From the NCBI RefSeq assembly GCF_000416235.1, contig NZ_ATLO01000045.1, positions 1 to 48,190 on the forward strand: 48,190 bases of DNA, written 5' to 3'. Positions 16,335 to 24,950 of the stretch are shown here, one piece after another. The position numbers and the translations under genes were made by a program. Below the pieces are notes generated by a model. The model made no database searches, was not told the origin of the DNA, and worked only from the letters and a program-made list of their open reading frames with translations. Within the stretch, counting starts at the first letter, position 1. Every line of letters begins with the position of its first letter. The DNA is from Pseudomonas sp. CFII64. GTDB taxonomy: Bacteria > Pseudomonadota > Gammaproteobacteria > Pseudomonadales > Pseudomonadaceae.

Positions 16335-17834
16335 ATGAATATTCTCTACGACGAACGCGTTGACGGCGTTCTGCCTGTCATCGACAAGCAAGGGTTGTTG
16401 CAAGACCTGCAACGCCAATTGCCCGACCTGGACATCCTGCACCGTCCCGAAGAACTGCGTCCTTATGAGTGCGACGGGCTGTCGGCCTATCGCACCACGC
16501 CGATGCTGGTCGTCCTGCCTCGCCATCTGGAAGAAGTGCAGACTCTGCTGAAAATCTGCCACCAGCGCCGCGTGCCGGTGGTGGCTCGCGGCGCGGGCAC
16601 CGGGCTTTCAGGTGGTGCGTTGCCGCTGGAGAAAGGCGTGCTACTGGTCATGGCGCGGTTCAACAAGATTCTCGACATCGACCCCGCCGCGCGCCTGGCC
16701 CGCGTGCAACCGGGCGTGCGCAACCTGGCGATTTCCCAGGCCGCCGCGCCGTTCGACCTGTATTACGCGCCGGACCCGTCGTCGCAAATCGCCTGCTCCA
16801 TCGGCGGCAACGTCGCGGAGAACGCGGGCGGTGTGCATTGCCTGAAATACGGCCTTACGGTGCATAACCTGCTTAAAGTGGACATCCTCACCGTCGAGGG
16901 CGAACCCATGACGCTGGGTTCCGACGCGCTGGACTCGCCGGGTTTCGATCTGCTGGCGCTGTTCACCGGTTCGGAAGGCATGCTGGGCATCATTACTGAA
17001 GTCACCGTCAAGCTGCTGCCTAAACCTCAGGTCGCCCGGGTCTTGCTCGCCGCGTTCGATTCGGTGGAAAAAGCCGGTCGCGCGGTGGGCGATATCATTG
17101 CTGCCGGGATCATCCCAGGCGGTCTGGAAATGATGGACAACCTCGCCATTCGCGCCGCAGAGGATTTCATTCATGCAGGTTATCCGGTAGACGCCGAAGC
17201 CATCCTGTTGTGTGAACTGGATGGCGTCGAAGCCGATGTGCATGACGACTGCGCTCGGGTCCGGGAAGTGCTGACCAACGCGGGCGCCACCGAGGTCCGC
17301 CAAGCCAGGGATGAAGCCGAGCGGGTACGCTTCTGGGCCGGCCGCAAGAATGCTTTCCCGGCGGTCGGGCGGCTTTCGCCGGATTATTACTGCATGGACG
17401 GCACCATTCCGCGCCGGGAATTACCGGGCGTGTTGCGCGGTATCACGGCATTGTCGGAAGAGTACGGCCTGCGCGTCGCCAACGTGTTTCATGCGGGCGA
17501 CGGCAACATGCATCCGCTGATCCTGTTCGATGCCAACCAGCCTGGCGAGCTGGATCGGGCCGAGGCATTGGGCGGCAAGATCCTCGAACTGTGCGTGAAA
17601 GTCGGTGGCAGCATTACCGGTGAGCACGGCGTCGGCCGCGAGAAAATCAATCAGATGTGCGCGCAGTTCAACAGCGATGAGCTGACGCTGTTTCACGCAG
17701 TAAAAGCCGCATTCGATCCCGGCGGCATGCTCAATCCCGGCAAGAACATTCCGACCCTGCATCGTTGCGCCGAATTCGGTGCCATGCATGTGCATATGGG
17801 CAAGCTGCCCTTCCCTGAACTGGAGCGTTTTTGA
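16335..17834 (+). CDS. glcD: Glycolate oxidase, FAD-linked subunit GlcD
   Basis: 499 residues, same size as E. coli GlcD. Oxidises glycolate to glyoxylate together with GlcE and GlcF. The PCMH-type FAD domain spans about 50-230, with VVARGAGTGLSGGALP (about 82-97) and CSIGGNVAENAGG near 160. The C-terminal FAD-oxidase domain carries VFHAGDGNMHPLI near 388-400 and GGSITGEHGVGREK near 424, both conserved in the D-lactate/glycolate oxidase group. Its stop overlaps the start of glcE by one base, indicating tight coupling. Confidence 0.95.
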   Translation: MNILYDERVDGVLPVIDKQGLLQDLQRQLPDLDILHRPEELRPYECDGLSAYRTTPMLVVLPRHLEEVQTLLKICHQRRVPVVARGAGTGLSGGALPLEKGVLLVMARFNKILDIDPAARLARVQPGVRNLAISQAAAPFDLYYAPDPSSQIACSIGGNVAENAGGVHCLKYGLTVHNLLKVDILTVEGEPMTLGSDALDSPGFDLLALFTGSEGMLGIITEVTVKLLPKPQVARVLLAAFDSVEKAGRAVGDIIAAGIIPGGLEMMDNLAIRAAEDFIHAGYPVDAEAILLCELDGVEADVHDDCARVREVLTNAGATEVRQARDEAERVRFWAGRKNAFPAVGRLSPDYYCMDGTIPRRELPGVLRGITALSEEYGLRVANVFHAGDGNMHPLILFDANQPGELDRAEALGGKILELCVKVGGSITGEHGVGREKINQMCAQFNSDELTLFHAVKAAFDPGGMLNPGKNIPTLHRCAEFGAMHVHMGKLPFPELERF

Positions 17835-18904
17835 TGGCTGCCGACAATAATTTCCAGGGCCGGGATGCCAGCGAGCAACTGCTGGAGCAGGTCAATCAGG
17901 CGCTGCAGACTGCGACGCCCCTGCGTATTCAGGGCGGCGGCAGCAAGGCTTTTCTCGGCCGCGAAGTCGCGGGCGAAATCCTCGATACACGCGCCCATTG
18001 CGGCATCGTCAGTTATGACCCCACGGAGCTGGTGATCACAGCGCGCGCCGGTACGCCCTTGCGCGAACTGGCCGCCGCGCTGGACGCCGCCGGGCAAATG
18101 CTGCCCTGCGAGCCGCCGGACTTTGGCGACGCGACGGTGGGCGGCATGGTTGCAGCCGGGCTGTCCGGCCCGCGTCGCCCCTGGTCTGGTTCGGTCCGTG
18201 ATTTCGTGCTCGGCACGCGGGTCATTACCGGGCTCGGCAAACACCTGAGGTTTGGCGGCGAAGTGATGAAAAACGTCGCCGGTTATGACCTGTCGCGCTT
18301 GATGGCCGGCAGCTTTGGCTGCCTTGGCGTGCTGACCGAGGTTTCCCTCAAGGTACTGCCCAAGCCCCGGTTGTGCAGCAGCATTGCCCTGGAAATGGAC
18401 AGTGAACATGCCCTGCGGCGTCTGGCCGAATGGGGCCAGCAACCGATCCCGATCAGCGGCGCAAGTCATGACGGCCGGGTGCTGCGCCTGCGTCTGGAAG
18501 GTGGCGAAGGTTCGGTGGCTGCCGCTCACGAGCGTCTGGGCGGCGAACAATTCGACCCGGCGTACTGGCAGGAACTGAACGCGCAACGTCTGGAATTTTT
18601 CACCAGCGGCCAGCCCTTGTGGCGCCTCTCAATGCCCAACAATACCGGGGTGCTGGATGTGCCGGGCGAGCAACTGCTGGATTGGGCGGGTGCCCAGCGC
18701 TGGCTGAAATCCGATGCCGACGGCGCAACAATCCGCGCCATTGCCAGCGCCGCCGGTGGCCACGCTATCTGCTACAGCCATGGCCTGGAGGACAGCCCGT
18801 TTCATCCGCTGCCTTCGCCATTGCTGCGTTATCACCGCCAGTTGAAGGCGCAACTCGATCCGCACGGAATCTTCAATCCGGGCCGGATGTACGCGGAGAT
18901 CTGA
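17834..18904 (+). CDS. glcE: Glycolate oxidase, FAD-binding subunit GlcE
   Basis: 356 residues from the ATG at 17834, which shares one base with the glcD stop (TGATG); a TTG three bases upstream is less likely. An FAD_binding_4 domain covers about 1-170, with IQGGGSKAFLGR near 36 and PPDFGDATVGGMVAAGLSG near 95; the C-terminus ends HGIFNPGRMY, as in the family. It forms part of the membrane-associated glycolate oxidase. Confidence 0.93.
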   Translation: MAADNNFQGRDASEQLLEQVNQALQTATPLRIQGGGSKAFLGREVAGEILDTRAHCGIVSYDPTELVITARAGTPLRELAAALDAAGQMLPCEPPDFGDATVGGMVAAGLSGPRRPWSGSVRDFVLGTRVITGLGKHLRFGGEVMKNVAGYDLSRLMAGSFGCLGVLTEVSLKVLPKPRLCSSIALEMDSEHALRRLAEWGQQPIPISGASHDGRVLRLRLEGGEGSVAAAHERLGGEQFDPAYWQELNAQRLEFFTSGQPLWRLSMPNNTGVLDVPGEQLLDWAGAQRWLKSDADGATIRAIASAAGGHAICYSHGLEDSPFHPLPSPLLRYHRQLKAQLDPHGIFNPGRMYAEI

Positions 18905-18907
18905 ACC

Positions 18908-20125
18908 ATGCAGACCACCCTGAGCGACAACGCCCGCCAGCTGCCCCGCGCCGAGGAAGCCGAAAGCATTCTGCGCAGTTGCGTGCATTGCGGTTTTTGC
19001 AACGCCACCTGCCCGACTTATCAGTTGCTCGGCGATGAACTGGACGGCCCTCGCGGCCGGATCTATCTCATCAAGCAGGTGCTGGAAGGCAACGAAGTCA
19101 CGGAAAAAACCCAGCTGCATCTGGACCGTTGCCTGTCCTGTCGCAACTGCGAAACCACCTGCCCGTCCGGCGTGGATTATCACAATCTGCTGGATATTGG
19201 TCGTGCCGTGGTGGATGCCGCCGTGCCGCGTCCACTGGGCCAGCGCCTGCTGCGTGAAAGCCTGCGCGCGGTGGTGCCCAACGCGACATTGTTCAAATCC
19301 CTGACGCAACTGGGTAACACTTTTCGCCCGCTGCTGCCCGGCAGCCTGAAGATCAAATTGCCGTCGAACATTACCCCGGCCAAGGCACGGCCTGCGGTTC
19401 GCCATGCGCGCAAGGTGTTGATGCTCGAAGGCTGCGTGCAACCTGGCCTGTCACCCAATACCAATGCCGCCACCGCGCGGGTGCTGGATCGCTTGGGCAT
19501 CAGCGTCACGCCCATCGCCCAGGCCGGTTGCTGTGGCGCGGTGGATTATCACCTCAACGCGCAAGAGGCAGGCCTGAACCGGGCGCGACGCAACATCGAC
19601 GCGTGGTGGCCGAGTGTCGAGGCCGGCGCCGAAGCCATCGTCCAGACTGCCAGTGGCTGCGGGGCTTTCGTCAAGGATTACGGGCATCTGCTCAGCGACG
19701 ACCCAACCTATGCCAGCAAGGCGCAACGCATCAGCGCGTTGACCAAGGACCTCGTCGAAGTGCTGCGCGATGAACCTCTGGAAAATCTCGGGGTTGCCAG
19801 CGACCTGCGTCTGGCGTTTCACTGCCCCTGCACCTTGCAGCATGCGCAGAAGCTCGGCGGTGCCGTGGAAAGCGTACTATCGCGACTCGGCTTCAACCTG
19901 ACCGCCGTGCCGGACGCGCATCTGTGCTGCGGTTCGGCGGGCACGTATTCGATCACGCAACCGGAGCTTTCCCAACGCCTGCGCGATAACAAAATGAACG
20001 CACTGGAAAGCGGTCGGCCGGAGGTCATCGCTACCGCCAATATCGGCTGCCAGACCCATTTGGCGGGCGCAGGCCGCACCCCGGTACGGCACTGGATCGA
20101 ACTGATCGAAGAAGCCTTGCACTAA
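18908..20125 (+). CDS. glcF: Glycolate oxidase, iron-sulfur subunit GlcF
   Basis: 405 residues, ATG 3 bp after the glcE stop. Two 4Fe-4S ferredoxin-type clusters: Cys25, 28, 31, 35 (CVHCGFCNATCP) and Cys75, 78, 81, 85 (CLSCRNCETTCP). The C-terminal half has two CCG domains (AQAGCCGAVDYH near 200 and HLCCGSAGTYS near 340), typical of subunits that pass electrons to quinone. Together with GlcD and GlcE it connects glycolate oxidation to the respiratory chain. Confidence 0.95.
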   Translation: MQTTLSDNARQLPRAEEAESILRSCVHCGFCNATCPTYQLLGDELDGPRGRIYLIKQVLEGNEVTEKTQLHLDRCLSCRNCETTCPSGVDYHNLLDIGRAVVDAAVPRPLGQRLLRESLRAVVPNATLFKSLTQLGNTFRPLLPGSLKIKLPSNITPAKARPAVRHARKVLMLEGCVQPGLSPNTNAATARVLDRLGISVTPIAQAGCCGAVDYHLNAQEAGLNRARRNIDAWWPSVEAGAEAIVQTASGCGAFVKDYGHLLSDDPTYASKAQRISALTKDLVEVLRDEPLENLGVASDLRLAFHCPCTLQHAQKLGGAVESVLSRLGFNLTAVPDAHLCCGSAGTYSITQPELSQRLRDNKMNALESGRPEVIATANIGCQTHLAGAGRTPVRHWIELIEEALH

Positions 20126-20138
20126 AGACTTATCCCTC

Positions 20139-20146
20139 AACAACAA
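20139..20146 (+). promoter_or_regulatory. Candidate Crc/Hfq motif before glcG
   Basis: AACAACAA, a perfect AAnAAnAA, 16 bases before the glcG ATG and just upstream of its GGAG site. Confidence 0.4.
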
Positions 20147-20162
20147 TCTTGTGGAGACACCG

Positions 20163-20564
20163 ATGAAAACCAAAGCAGTCCTGACCCAGACCGAAGTCAC
20201 CCAAATCCTCGCCGCCGCACGTACCGAAGCCAACAGCAACAGCTGGGCGGTTTCCATCGCCGTGGTGGACGATGGTGGTCACTTGCTGGGCTTCGAACGC
20301 CTGGATGGTTGCGCGCCAATTGGTGGCTACATCTCGATCGAAAAAGCCCGCACCTCGGCGCTGGGCCGTCGCGAATCCAAAGGTTACGAAGAAATGGTCA
20401 ACGGCGGCCGCACCGCCTTTCTGTCCGCACCGCTGCTGACTTCCCTGGAAGGCGGCGTGCCGCTGATCGTCGACGGTCAAGTGATCGGCGCAGTGGGCGT
20501 GTCCGGAGTCAAGGCTGATCAGGATGCACAAGTGGCCAAGGCTGGCGTTGCCGCGATCGGCTGA
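20163..20564 (+). CDS. glcG: GlcG/HbpS-family protein
   Basis: 133 residues from ATG at 20163 (GGAG 7 bases before; a GTG at 20151 is within the ribosome site and rejected). One GlcG/HbpS domain (DUF336): SWAVSIAVVDDGGHLLGFER near 25, GGYISIEKARTSALGR near 55 and GGVPLIVDGQVIGAVGVSG near 97. The family includes haem-binding HbpS and PduO C-terminal domains; in glc operons its role is not settled. 37 bp after glcF, same operon. No signal peptide. Confidence 0.88.
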   Translation: MKTKAVLTQTEVTQILAAARTEANSNSWAVSIAVVDDGGHLLGFERLDGCAPIGGYISIEKARTSALGRRESKGYEEMVNGGRTAFLSAPLLTSLEGGVPLIVDGQVIGAVGVSGVKADQDAQVAKAGVAAIG

Positions 20565-20594
20565 TTATCTGTACGAGCGCTTACCCGCAACTGT

Positions 20595-20647
20595 GTAGGA
20601 CCGGCTTTAGCCGGGAGGCCGTTCTTCGCGGCTAAAACCGCTCCTAC
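20595..20647. repeat. REP pair between glcG and glcB
   Basis: GTAGGACCGGCTTTAGCCGG with hairpin CCGGC-TTTA-GCCGG (20601-20614), then the opposite copy GCGGCTAAAACCGCTCCTAC (20628-20647). Inverted REP pair inside an operon; may stabilise the upstream mRNA or weaken read-through into glcB. Confidence 0.75.
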
Positions 20648-20729
20648 GATCCGAGCGCTCATTCATCATCTCGGCAAGCAGATCCACCGCATCCCGCTCG
20701 CCAACATCCACTCAAACGGAGAACCCCAG

Positions 20730-22907
20730 ATGACCGATTTCGTCCAATGCCAACGCCTCAAGGTGGCAGTCAATCTGCAACGCTTCGTCAACGACGATGT
20801 ACTGCCCGGCACGGGCCTGGATCAAGACGCTTTCTGGGCCGGATTCGACGCGCTGGTTCACGAGCTGGCGCCGATCAACCGCAAGCTGCTCGCCGAACGC
20901 GACCGCCTGCAAATCGAACTGGACAAGTGGCACAAGGCTAATCCCGGCCCTATCACGGATATGCCGGCCTACCGCAGCTTTCTCGAATCCATTGGCTATC
21001 TGCTGCCGGTTCCAGAGCAGGTCGCGGCGACCACCGCCAACGTCGACATCGAAATCAGCGAACAGGCTGGCCCGCAATTGGTGGTGCCAGCGGTCAACGC
21101 CCGCTATGCCCTGAACGCCGCCAATGCGCGCTGGGGTTCGTTGTATGACGCGCTGTACGGCACCGATGCCATTTCCAGCGCCAACGGCGCCGACATCAGC
21201 GCCGGTTACAACCCGCTGCGCGGCGCCAAAGTCATCGCCGCCGCCCGCGCCCTGCTCGACGAAGCAGCACCGCTGCTCAAAGGCTCCCACGTCGATGCCA
21301 CCGGCTACAGCGTCGCAAGCGGCGAGCTCAGCGTAACCTTGGCCGATGGCAGCCAGACGGCCCTGCAACAGCCGGAAAAATACCTCGGTTATCAAGGCGA
21401 ACTGAACCAGCCCAAGGCGATTCTGCTGAAGAATCATGGCCTGCACATCGAGATCCAGATCGACCCGCAAAGCCCCATCGGCAGCAGCGATCCGGCAGGC
21501 GTGAAAGATTTGCTCCTGGAAGCCGCCGTCTCGACCATCATCGACTGCGAAGACTCCGTGGCGGCCGTGGATGCTGACGACAAAATCTCGGTCTATCGCA
21601 ATTGGCTGGGCCTGATGAAAGGCGACCTGACCGAAGATCTGGTCAAGGCTGGCAAGACCATTACCCGTCGTCTCAACGCTGACCGCCAATACACTCGCGC
21701 CAGCGGCGGCGAAATCAAACTGCACGGCCGCTCCTTGCTGTTCATCCGCAACGTCGGCCACTTGATGACCAATCCGGCGATTGTCGACGGCGAAGGCCAC
21801 GAGATTCCCGAAGGCATTCTCGACGGCGTAATCACCAGCCTGATCGCCTTGCACGACCTGCAACGGCGCGGCAACTCGCGCACCGGCAGCGTGTACATCG
21901 TCAAGCCGAAGATGCACGGCCCGCTGGAAGTAGCGTTCGCCGAGCAGCTGTTCAGCGGCATCGAAGACATCCTCAAGCTGCCGCGCAACACCTTGAAAAT
22001 GGGGATCATGGACGAAGAGCGGCGCACCAGTGTCAACCTCAAGGCGTGCATCAATGCAGCGTCGGCGCGGGTGGCGTTCATCAACACCGGTTTCCTGGAT
22101 CGCACCGGCGACGAGATTCACAGCGCCATGCAGGCCGGTCCGATGCTGCGCAAGGGCGATATAAAAAACACGCCATGGATCAAGGCTTACGAGCGCAGCA
22201 ACGTGCTGGTCGGCCTGGCCTGCGGCCTGCGCGGCCGGGCCCAGATCGGCAAAGGTATGTGGGCCATGCCGGATCGCATGGCGGACATGCTCGAACAGAA
22301 AATCGCTCACCCCAAATCAGGCGCGACCACCGCCTGGGTGCCCTCGCCGACCGCCGCAACCTTGCACGCGCTGCACTATCACAAGGTCGACGTCCGGGCG
22401 ATTCAGGAAGACCTTGAACACGTCAACCTGAACAGCGTCAGCGAAGAGATCCTCAACGATCTGCTGACCATTCCGGTGGCGGCAGAAGCCAAGTGGAGCA
22501 CCGAGCAGATTCGCGAAGAAGTGGAAAACAACGCGCAGGGTTTGCTGGGCTATGTGGTGCGCTGGGTAGAGCAAGGCGTCGGTTGCTCCAAGGTGCCGGA
22601 CATCCACAACGTCGGCCTCATGGAAGACCGCGCGACCCTGCGCATTTCCAGCCAGCACATTGCCAACTGGCTGCATCACAAAGTCATCGACGAAGGGTTT
22701 ACCCGCGGCATTCTGGAACAGATGGCCAAAGTGGTGGACAAGCAAAACGCAGGCGACTCGCACTACACGCCGATGGCGGCTGACTTCAAGAACTCGGTAG
22801 CGTTCCAGGCGGCGTGTGCGCTGGTGTTCAAGGGTCTGGAACAGCCGAGCGGCTATACCGAACCGTTGCTGCATGAGTTTCGGTTGGAGTTCAAGAAGGC
22901 GCAGTGA
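20730..22907 (+). CDS. glcB: Malate synthase G
   Basis: 725 residues (E. coli GlcB 723). Condenses glyoxylate with acetyl-CoA to malate. Active-site regions are present: the acidic TIIDCEDSVAAVD near 270-282, the substrate-binding Arg in GRSLLFIRNVGHLMT near 340, the Mg-binding Glu in GIMDEERRTSVN near 430 and Asp in NTGFLDRTGDEIH near 455, and the catalytic Asp in GLMEDRATLRISSQ near 632. It completes the route glycolate - glyoxylate - malate with glcDEF just upstream; 165 bp including a REP pair separate it from glcG. Confidence 0.96.
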   Translation: MTDFVQCQRLKVAVNLQRFVNDDVLPGTGLDQDAFWAGFDALVHELAPINRKLLAERDRLQIELDKWHKANPGPITDMPAYRSFLESIGYLLPVPEQVAATTANVDIEISEQAGPQLVVPAVNARYALNAANARWGSLYDALYGTDAISSANGADISAGYNPLRGAKVIAAARALLDEAAPLLKGSHVDATGYSVASGELSVTLADGSQTALQQPEKYLGYQGELNQPKAILLKNHGLHIEIQIDPQSPIGSSDPAGVKDLLLEAAVSTIIDCEDSVAAVDADDKISVYRNWLGLMKGDLTEDLVKAGKTITRRLNADRQYTRASGGEIKLHGRSLLFIRNVGHLMTNPAIVDGEGHEIPEGILDGVITSLIALHDLQRRGNSRTGSVYIVKPKMHGPLEVAFAEQLFSGIEDILKLPRNTLKMGIMDEERRTSVNLKACINAASARVAFINTGFLDRTGDEIHSAMQAGPMLRKGDIKNTPWIKAYERSNVLVGLACGLRGRAQIGKGMWAMPDRMADMLEQKIAHPKSGATTAWVPSPTAATLHALHYHKVDVRAIQEDLEHVNLNSVSEEILNDLLTIPVAAEAKWSTEQIREEVENNAQGLLGYVVRWVEQGVGCSKVPDIHNVGLMEDRATLRISSQHIANWLHHKVIDEGFTRGILEQMAKVVDKQNAGDSHYTPMAADFKNSVAFQAACALVFKGLEQPSGYTEPLLHEFRLEFKKAQ

Positions 22908-22925
22908 TCGAAGCTCTGTTGGAGC

Positions 22926-23042
22926 GAGGCTTGCCCGCGAATCGACCGTAGGTGCGGCCGTAGGAGCGACCGTAGGTGCGACCGTAGGAGCGACTTTAGT
23001 CGCGAGAGCATCAATTGCTCTCCCGGCTAAAGCCGGTCCTAC
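22926..23042. repeat. REP cluster with an internal 12-bp tandem array
   Basis: Begins with GAGGCTTGCCCGCGAA, then four tandem 12-mers at 22948-22995 (GTAGGTGCGGCC, GTAGGAGCGACC, GTAGGTGCGACC, GTAGGAGCGACT), then a REP hairpin pair (GCGACTTTAGTCGC; CCGGCTAAAGCCGG). Lies between convergent glcB and gntR. Confidence 0.8.
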
Positions 23043-23063
23043 ATCAAGCTCGCTCTCGCGCCG

Positions 23064-24080
23064 TCAAGAACTCTCCCGCACCACCAACTCAAACCCCAGG
23101 TCCACCTGGGGTTGTTGCGCAACGCCATCGATCAAACCCAACAGCAACTGCGCGGCGCGTTGCCCGACTTCCTCGCGGGGGGTGCGGATCGAGGTCAGGC
23201 GCGGGACCATGTGCGCCGATCCCGGTAAATCATTGAAACCGATCAGCGACACCCGATCAGGAATCGCGATGCCATGGCGCAATGCCTCCAGCGCAGCGCC
23301 CTGGGCCAGGTCGTCGTTACAGAAAAACACTCCGTCCACGTCTGGATGCTCAGTCATCAGCGTCATGAACAACTCGCCACCCAGCCCGATTGACGAAGGC
23401 TGCGGCGTGGAAACCTGCAGTTCAGGATCATAGAGACCCTCTTCCTCCAGCGCCTGGCGAAATCCCTGGCCCCGAAGCAGCACACGCGGGTCAAGCTGCG
23501 CGGCGATGTAAGCAAGACGCTTGCGCCCTCGCCCCAACAGGTGTCGCGCGGCCTCGGCCCCGGCCTGTTCTTGGGAAAAGCCGACGCAGTAAGCGCCGCG
23601 TACCGTATCCAGTTCCATCATGTGTACACAGGGCACACCGCTGGCCGCCAGCAACTGACGCAACGCAGGCGTGTGGTCGAATCCGGTCAGCAACATGCCG
23701 CGCGGCCGATTCGCCAGATAATTGCGCAGCAGGTTTTCCTCTTCTACGGGCGAGTAGTGATAGTTGCCGATCACCACTTCCAGGCCGCGAGTGCGCAACA
23801 CGTTTTGAATCGCTTCCAGAGTCTCGATGAACAGCTGGTTGGACAGTGAAGGCACCAGCACCACCACGGTCTGGCTTTGCGAAGAGGCCAACGCCCGCGC
23901 CGCCGGGTTGGCGACATAGCCGAGGCTCTGCGCGGCGGCGCGAACCTTCTCTACCAACTCGGGCGCAACCGTCGTGACGCCGCGCAAAGCACGGGATGCC
24001 GTGATGGGGGAAACAGCCGCCAGACGTGCGACTTCGTTGAGGGTCGGACGACCGGTGGAGCGGGAACCAATGCGTGTCAT
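23064..24080 (-). CDS. gntR: LacI-family gluconate repressor
   Basis: 338 residues. LacI HTH at the N-terminus (LNEVARLAAVSPITASRALRG, about 14-33), hinge ANPAARALASSQS near 58, then a periplasmic-binding-protein-like domain (VDGVFFCNDDLAQGAALEAL near 238, SLIGFNDLPGSAH near 270). Next to gntK and gntP and close to known GntR repressors, which are released by gluconate or 6-phosphogluconate. A degenerate copy of the gnt operator lies 61 bp before its start, pointing to autoregulation. Confidence 0.92.
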   Translation of the reverse strand: MTRIGSRSTGRPTLNEVARLAAVSPITASRALRGVTTVAPELVEKVRAAAQSLGYVANPAARALASSQSQTVVVLVPSLSNQLFIETLEAIQNVLRTRGLEVVIGNYHYSPVEEENLLRNYLANRPRGMLLTGFDHTPALRQLLAASGVPCVHMMELDTVRGAYCVGFSQEQAGAEAARHLLGRGRKRLAYIAAQLDPRVLLRGQGFRQALEEEGLYDPELQVSTPQPSSIGLGGELFMTLMTEHPDVDGVFFCNDDLAQGAALEALRHGIAIPDRVSLIGFNDLPGSAHMVPRLTSIRTPREEVGQRAAQLLLGLIDGVAQQPQVDLGFELVVRESS

Positions 24081-24140
24081 GCGTTGCCAACTAACATAGG
24101 GATGAGCAAGGGGGTTGCCAAACGTGGCGAATGGGCTCTA

Positions 24141-24154
24141 AGGTAGCGCTGTCT
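24141..24154. promoter_or_regulatory. Degenerate GntR operator upstream of gntR
   Basis: AGGTAGCGCTGTCT differs from the perfect gnt palindrome at two positions in the left half. With flanking TCTAA it contains AAG-N-TAGCGCT, close to the operator reported for P. aeruginosa GntR. The weaker match suits autoregulation. Confidence 0.6.
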
Positions 24155-24282
24155 CACGGCCCCTACAACGCTTTTTCGCAGGTCATGTAACTGACGTGAG
24201 TAGCTCCGATGACGACCGATGTGACTAAAACAATGACAAGAACTGGAAGCAGGCCTGACTGTACTTTTGTCCAAAACGACAA

Positions 24283-24296
24283 AGACAGCGCTGTCT
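24283..24296. promoter_or_regulatory. GntR operator upstream of gntK
   Basis: AGACAGCGCTGTCT, a perfect 14-bp palindrome, 20 bp before the gntK start and identical to the site before gntP. Confidence 0.78.
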
Positions 24297-24315
24297 CCGG
24301 AAGAGGTGGAAAATT

Positions 24316-24846
24316 GTGACAACTGCGAACTCTGCAATTACCGCCCTCGTGGTGATGGGTGTTTCCGGCTGCGGCAAAAGTGTCGTTGGCGCTGAAATCG
24401 CCTTGAACAGCGGGGGCCGCCTGATCGAAGGCGATGCCTTTCATCCGCCAGCCAACATCGAAAAGATGAGCGCTGGACACCCTCTCAACGATGAAGACCG
24501 TGCTGGCTGGCTGACCCGTCTGGGCGAAGAAATGGCCACTGCCCTGCGCAACGGTGAACATCCGGTGCTGACCTGCTCCGCGCTCAAACTCATTTATCGT
24601 GAACGCCTGCGTCAAGCTGTGCCGGGCCTTGGCTTTGTGTTCCTGGAGCTGACCAAGGAAGTCGCCACGGAGCGCTGTTCACATCGCCCGGGCCATTTCA
24701 TGCCCGCCAGCCTGGTCGATAGCCAGTTCGCCACCCTCGAGCCTCCTTATGGCGAAGATCGCACTTTGGTGGTCGATGCCACCCAGCCGATCAGCTCAAT
24801 TGGCAAGCAAGCCGCCGACTGGTGGAAAGCGTCCAAAGCCGACTAA
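24316..24846 (+). CDS. gntK: Gluconokinase
   Basis: 176 residues, starting with GTG at 24316 behind AGAGGTGG. Phosphorylates D-gluconate to 6-phosphogluconate for the Entner-Doudoroff route. Walker A is GVSGCGKS at 15-22; the family motifs EGDAFHPPANIEKMSAGHPL (about 39-58), DEDRAGWLTRL and SALKLIYRERLR follow, and RPGHFMPASLVDSQFATLE near 127. Length typical of thermoresistant gluconokinase. Operator directly upstream. Confidence 0.95.
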   Translation: MTTANSAITALVVMGVSGCGKSVVGAEIALNSGGRLIEGDAFHPPANIEKMSAGHPLNDEDRAGWLTRLGEEMATALRNGEHPVLTCSALKLIYRERLRQAVPGLGFVFLELTKEVATERCSHRPGHFMPASLVDSQFATLEPPYGEDRTLVVDATQPISSIGKQAADWWKASKAD

Positions 24847-24861
24847 AGGCGTGAGCGCGAA

Positions 24862-24875
24862 AGACAGCGCTGTCT
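24862..24875. promoter_or_regulatory. GntR operator upstream of gntP
   Basis: AGACAGCGCTGTCT, identical to the site before gntK, 75 bp before gntP. AAAAACAA at 24922-24929 in the leader fits the Crc/Hfq AAnAAnAA motif. gntP thus seems to have its own regulated promoter besides read-through from gntK. Confidence 0.75.
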
Positions 24876-24950
24876 CATCGCCGAAACAGGCCGATGTGGC
24901 AGCGTCAACAGTAGCTCCATAAAAAACAATGACAACCGGAGAGACATCCA

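Noticed and set aside
20712..22310. Long open frame opposite glcB (532 codons)
   Set aside because: Antisense of malate synthase in the mirrored codon frame; no domain and no ribosome site.
22926..23042. Possible small CRISPR-like array
   Set aside because: Units are 12 bp without spacers and derive from REP sequence; no cas genes.
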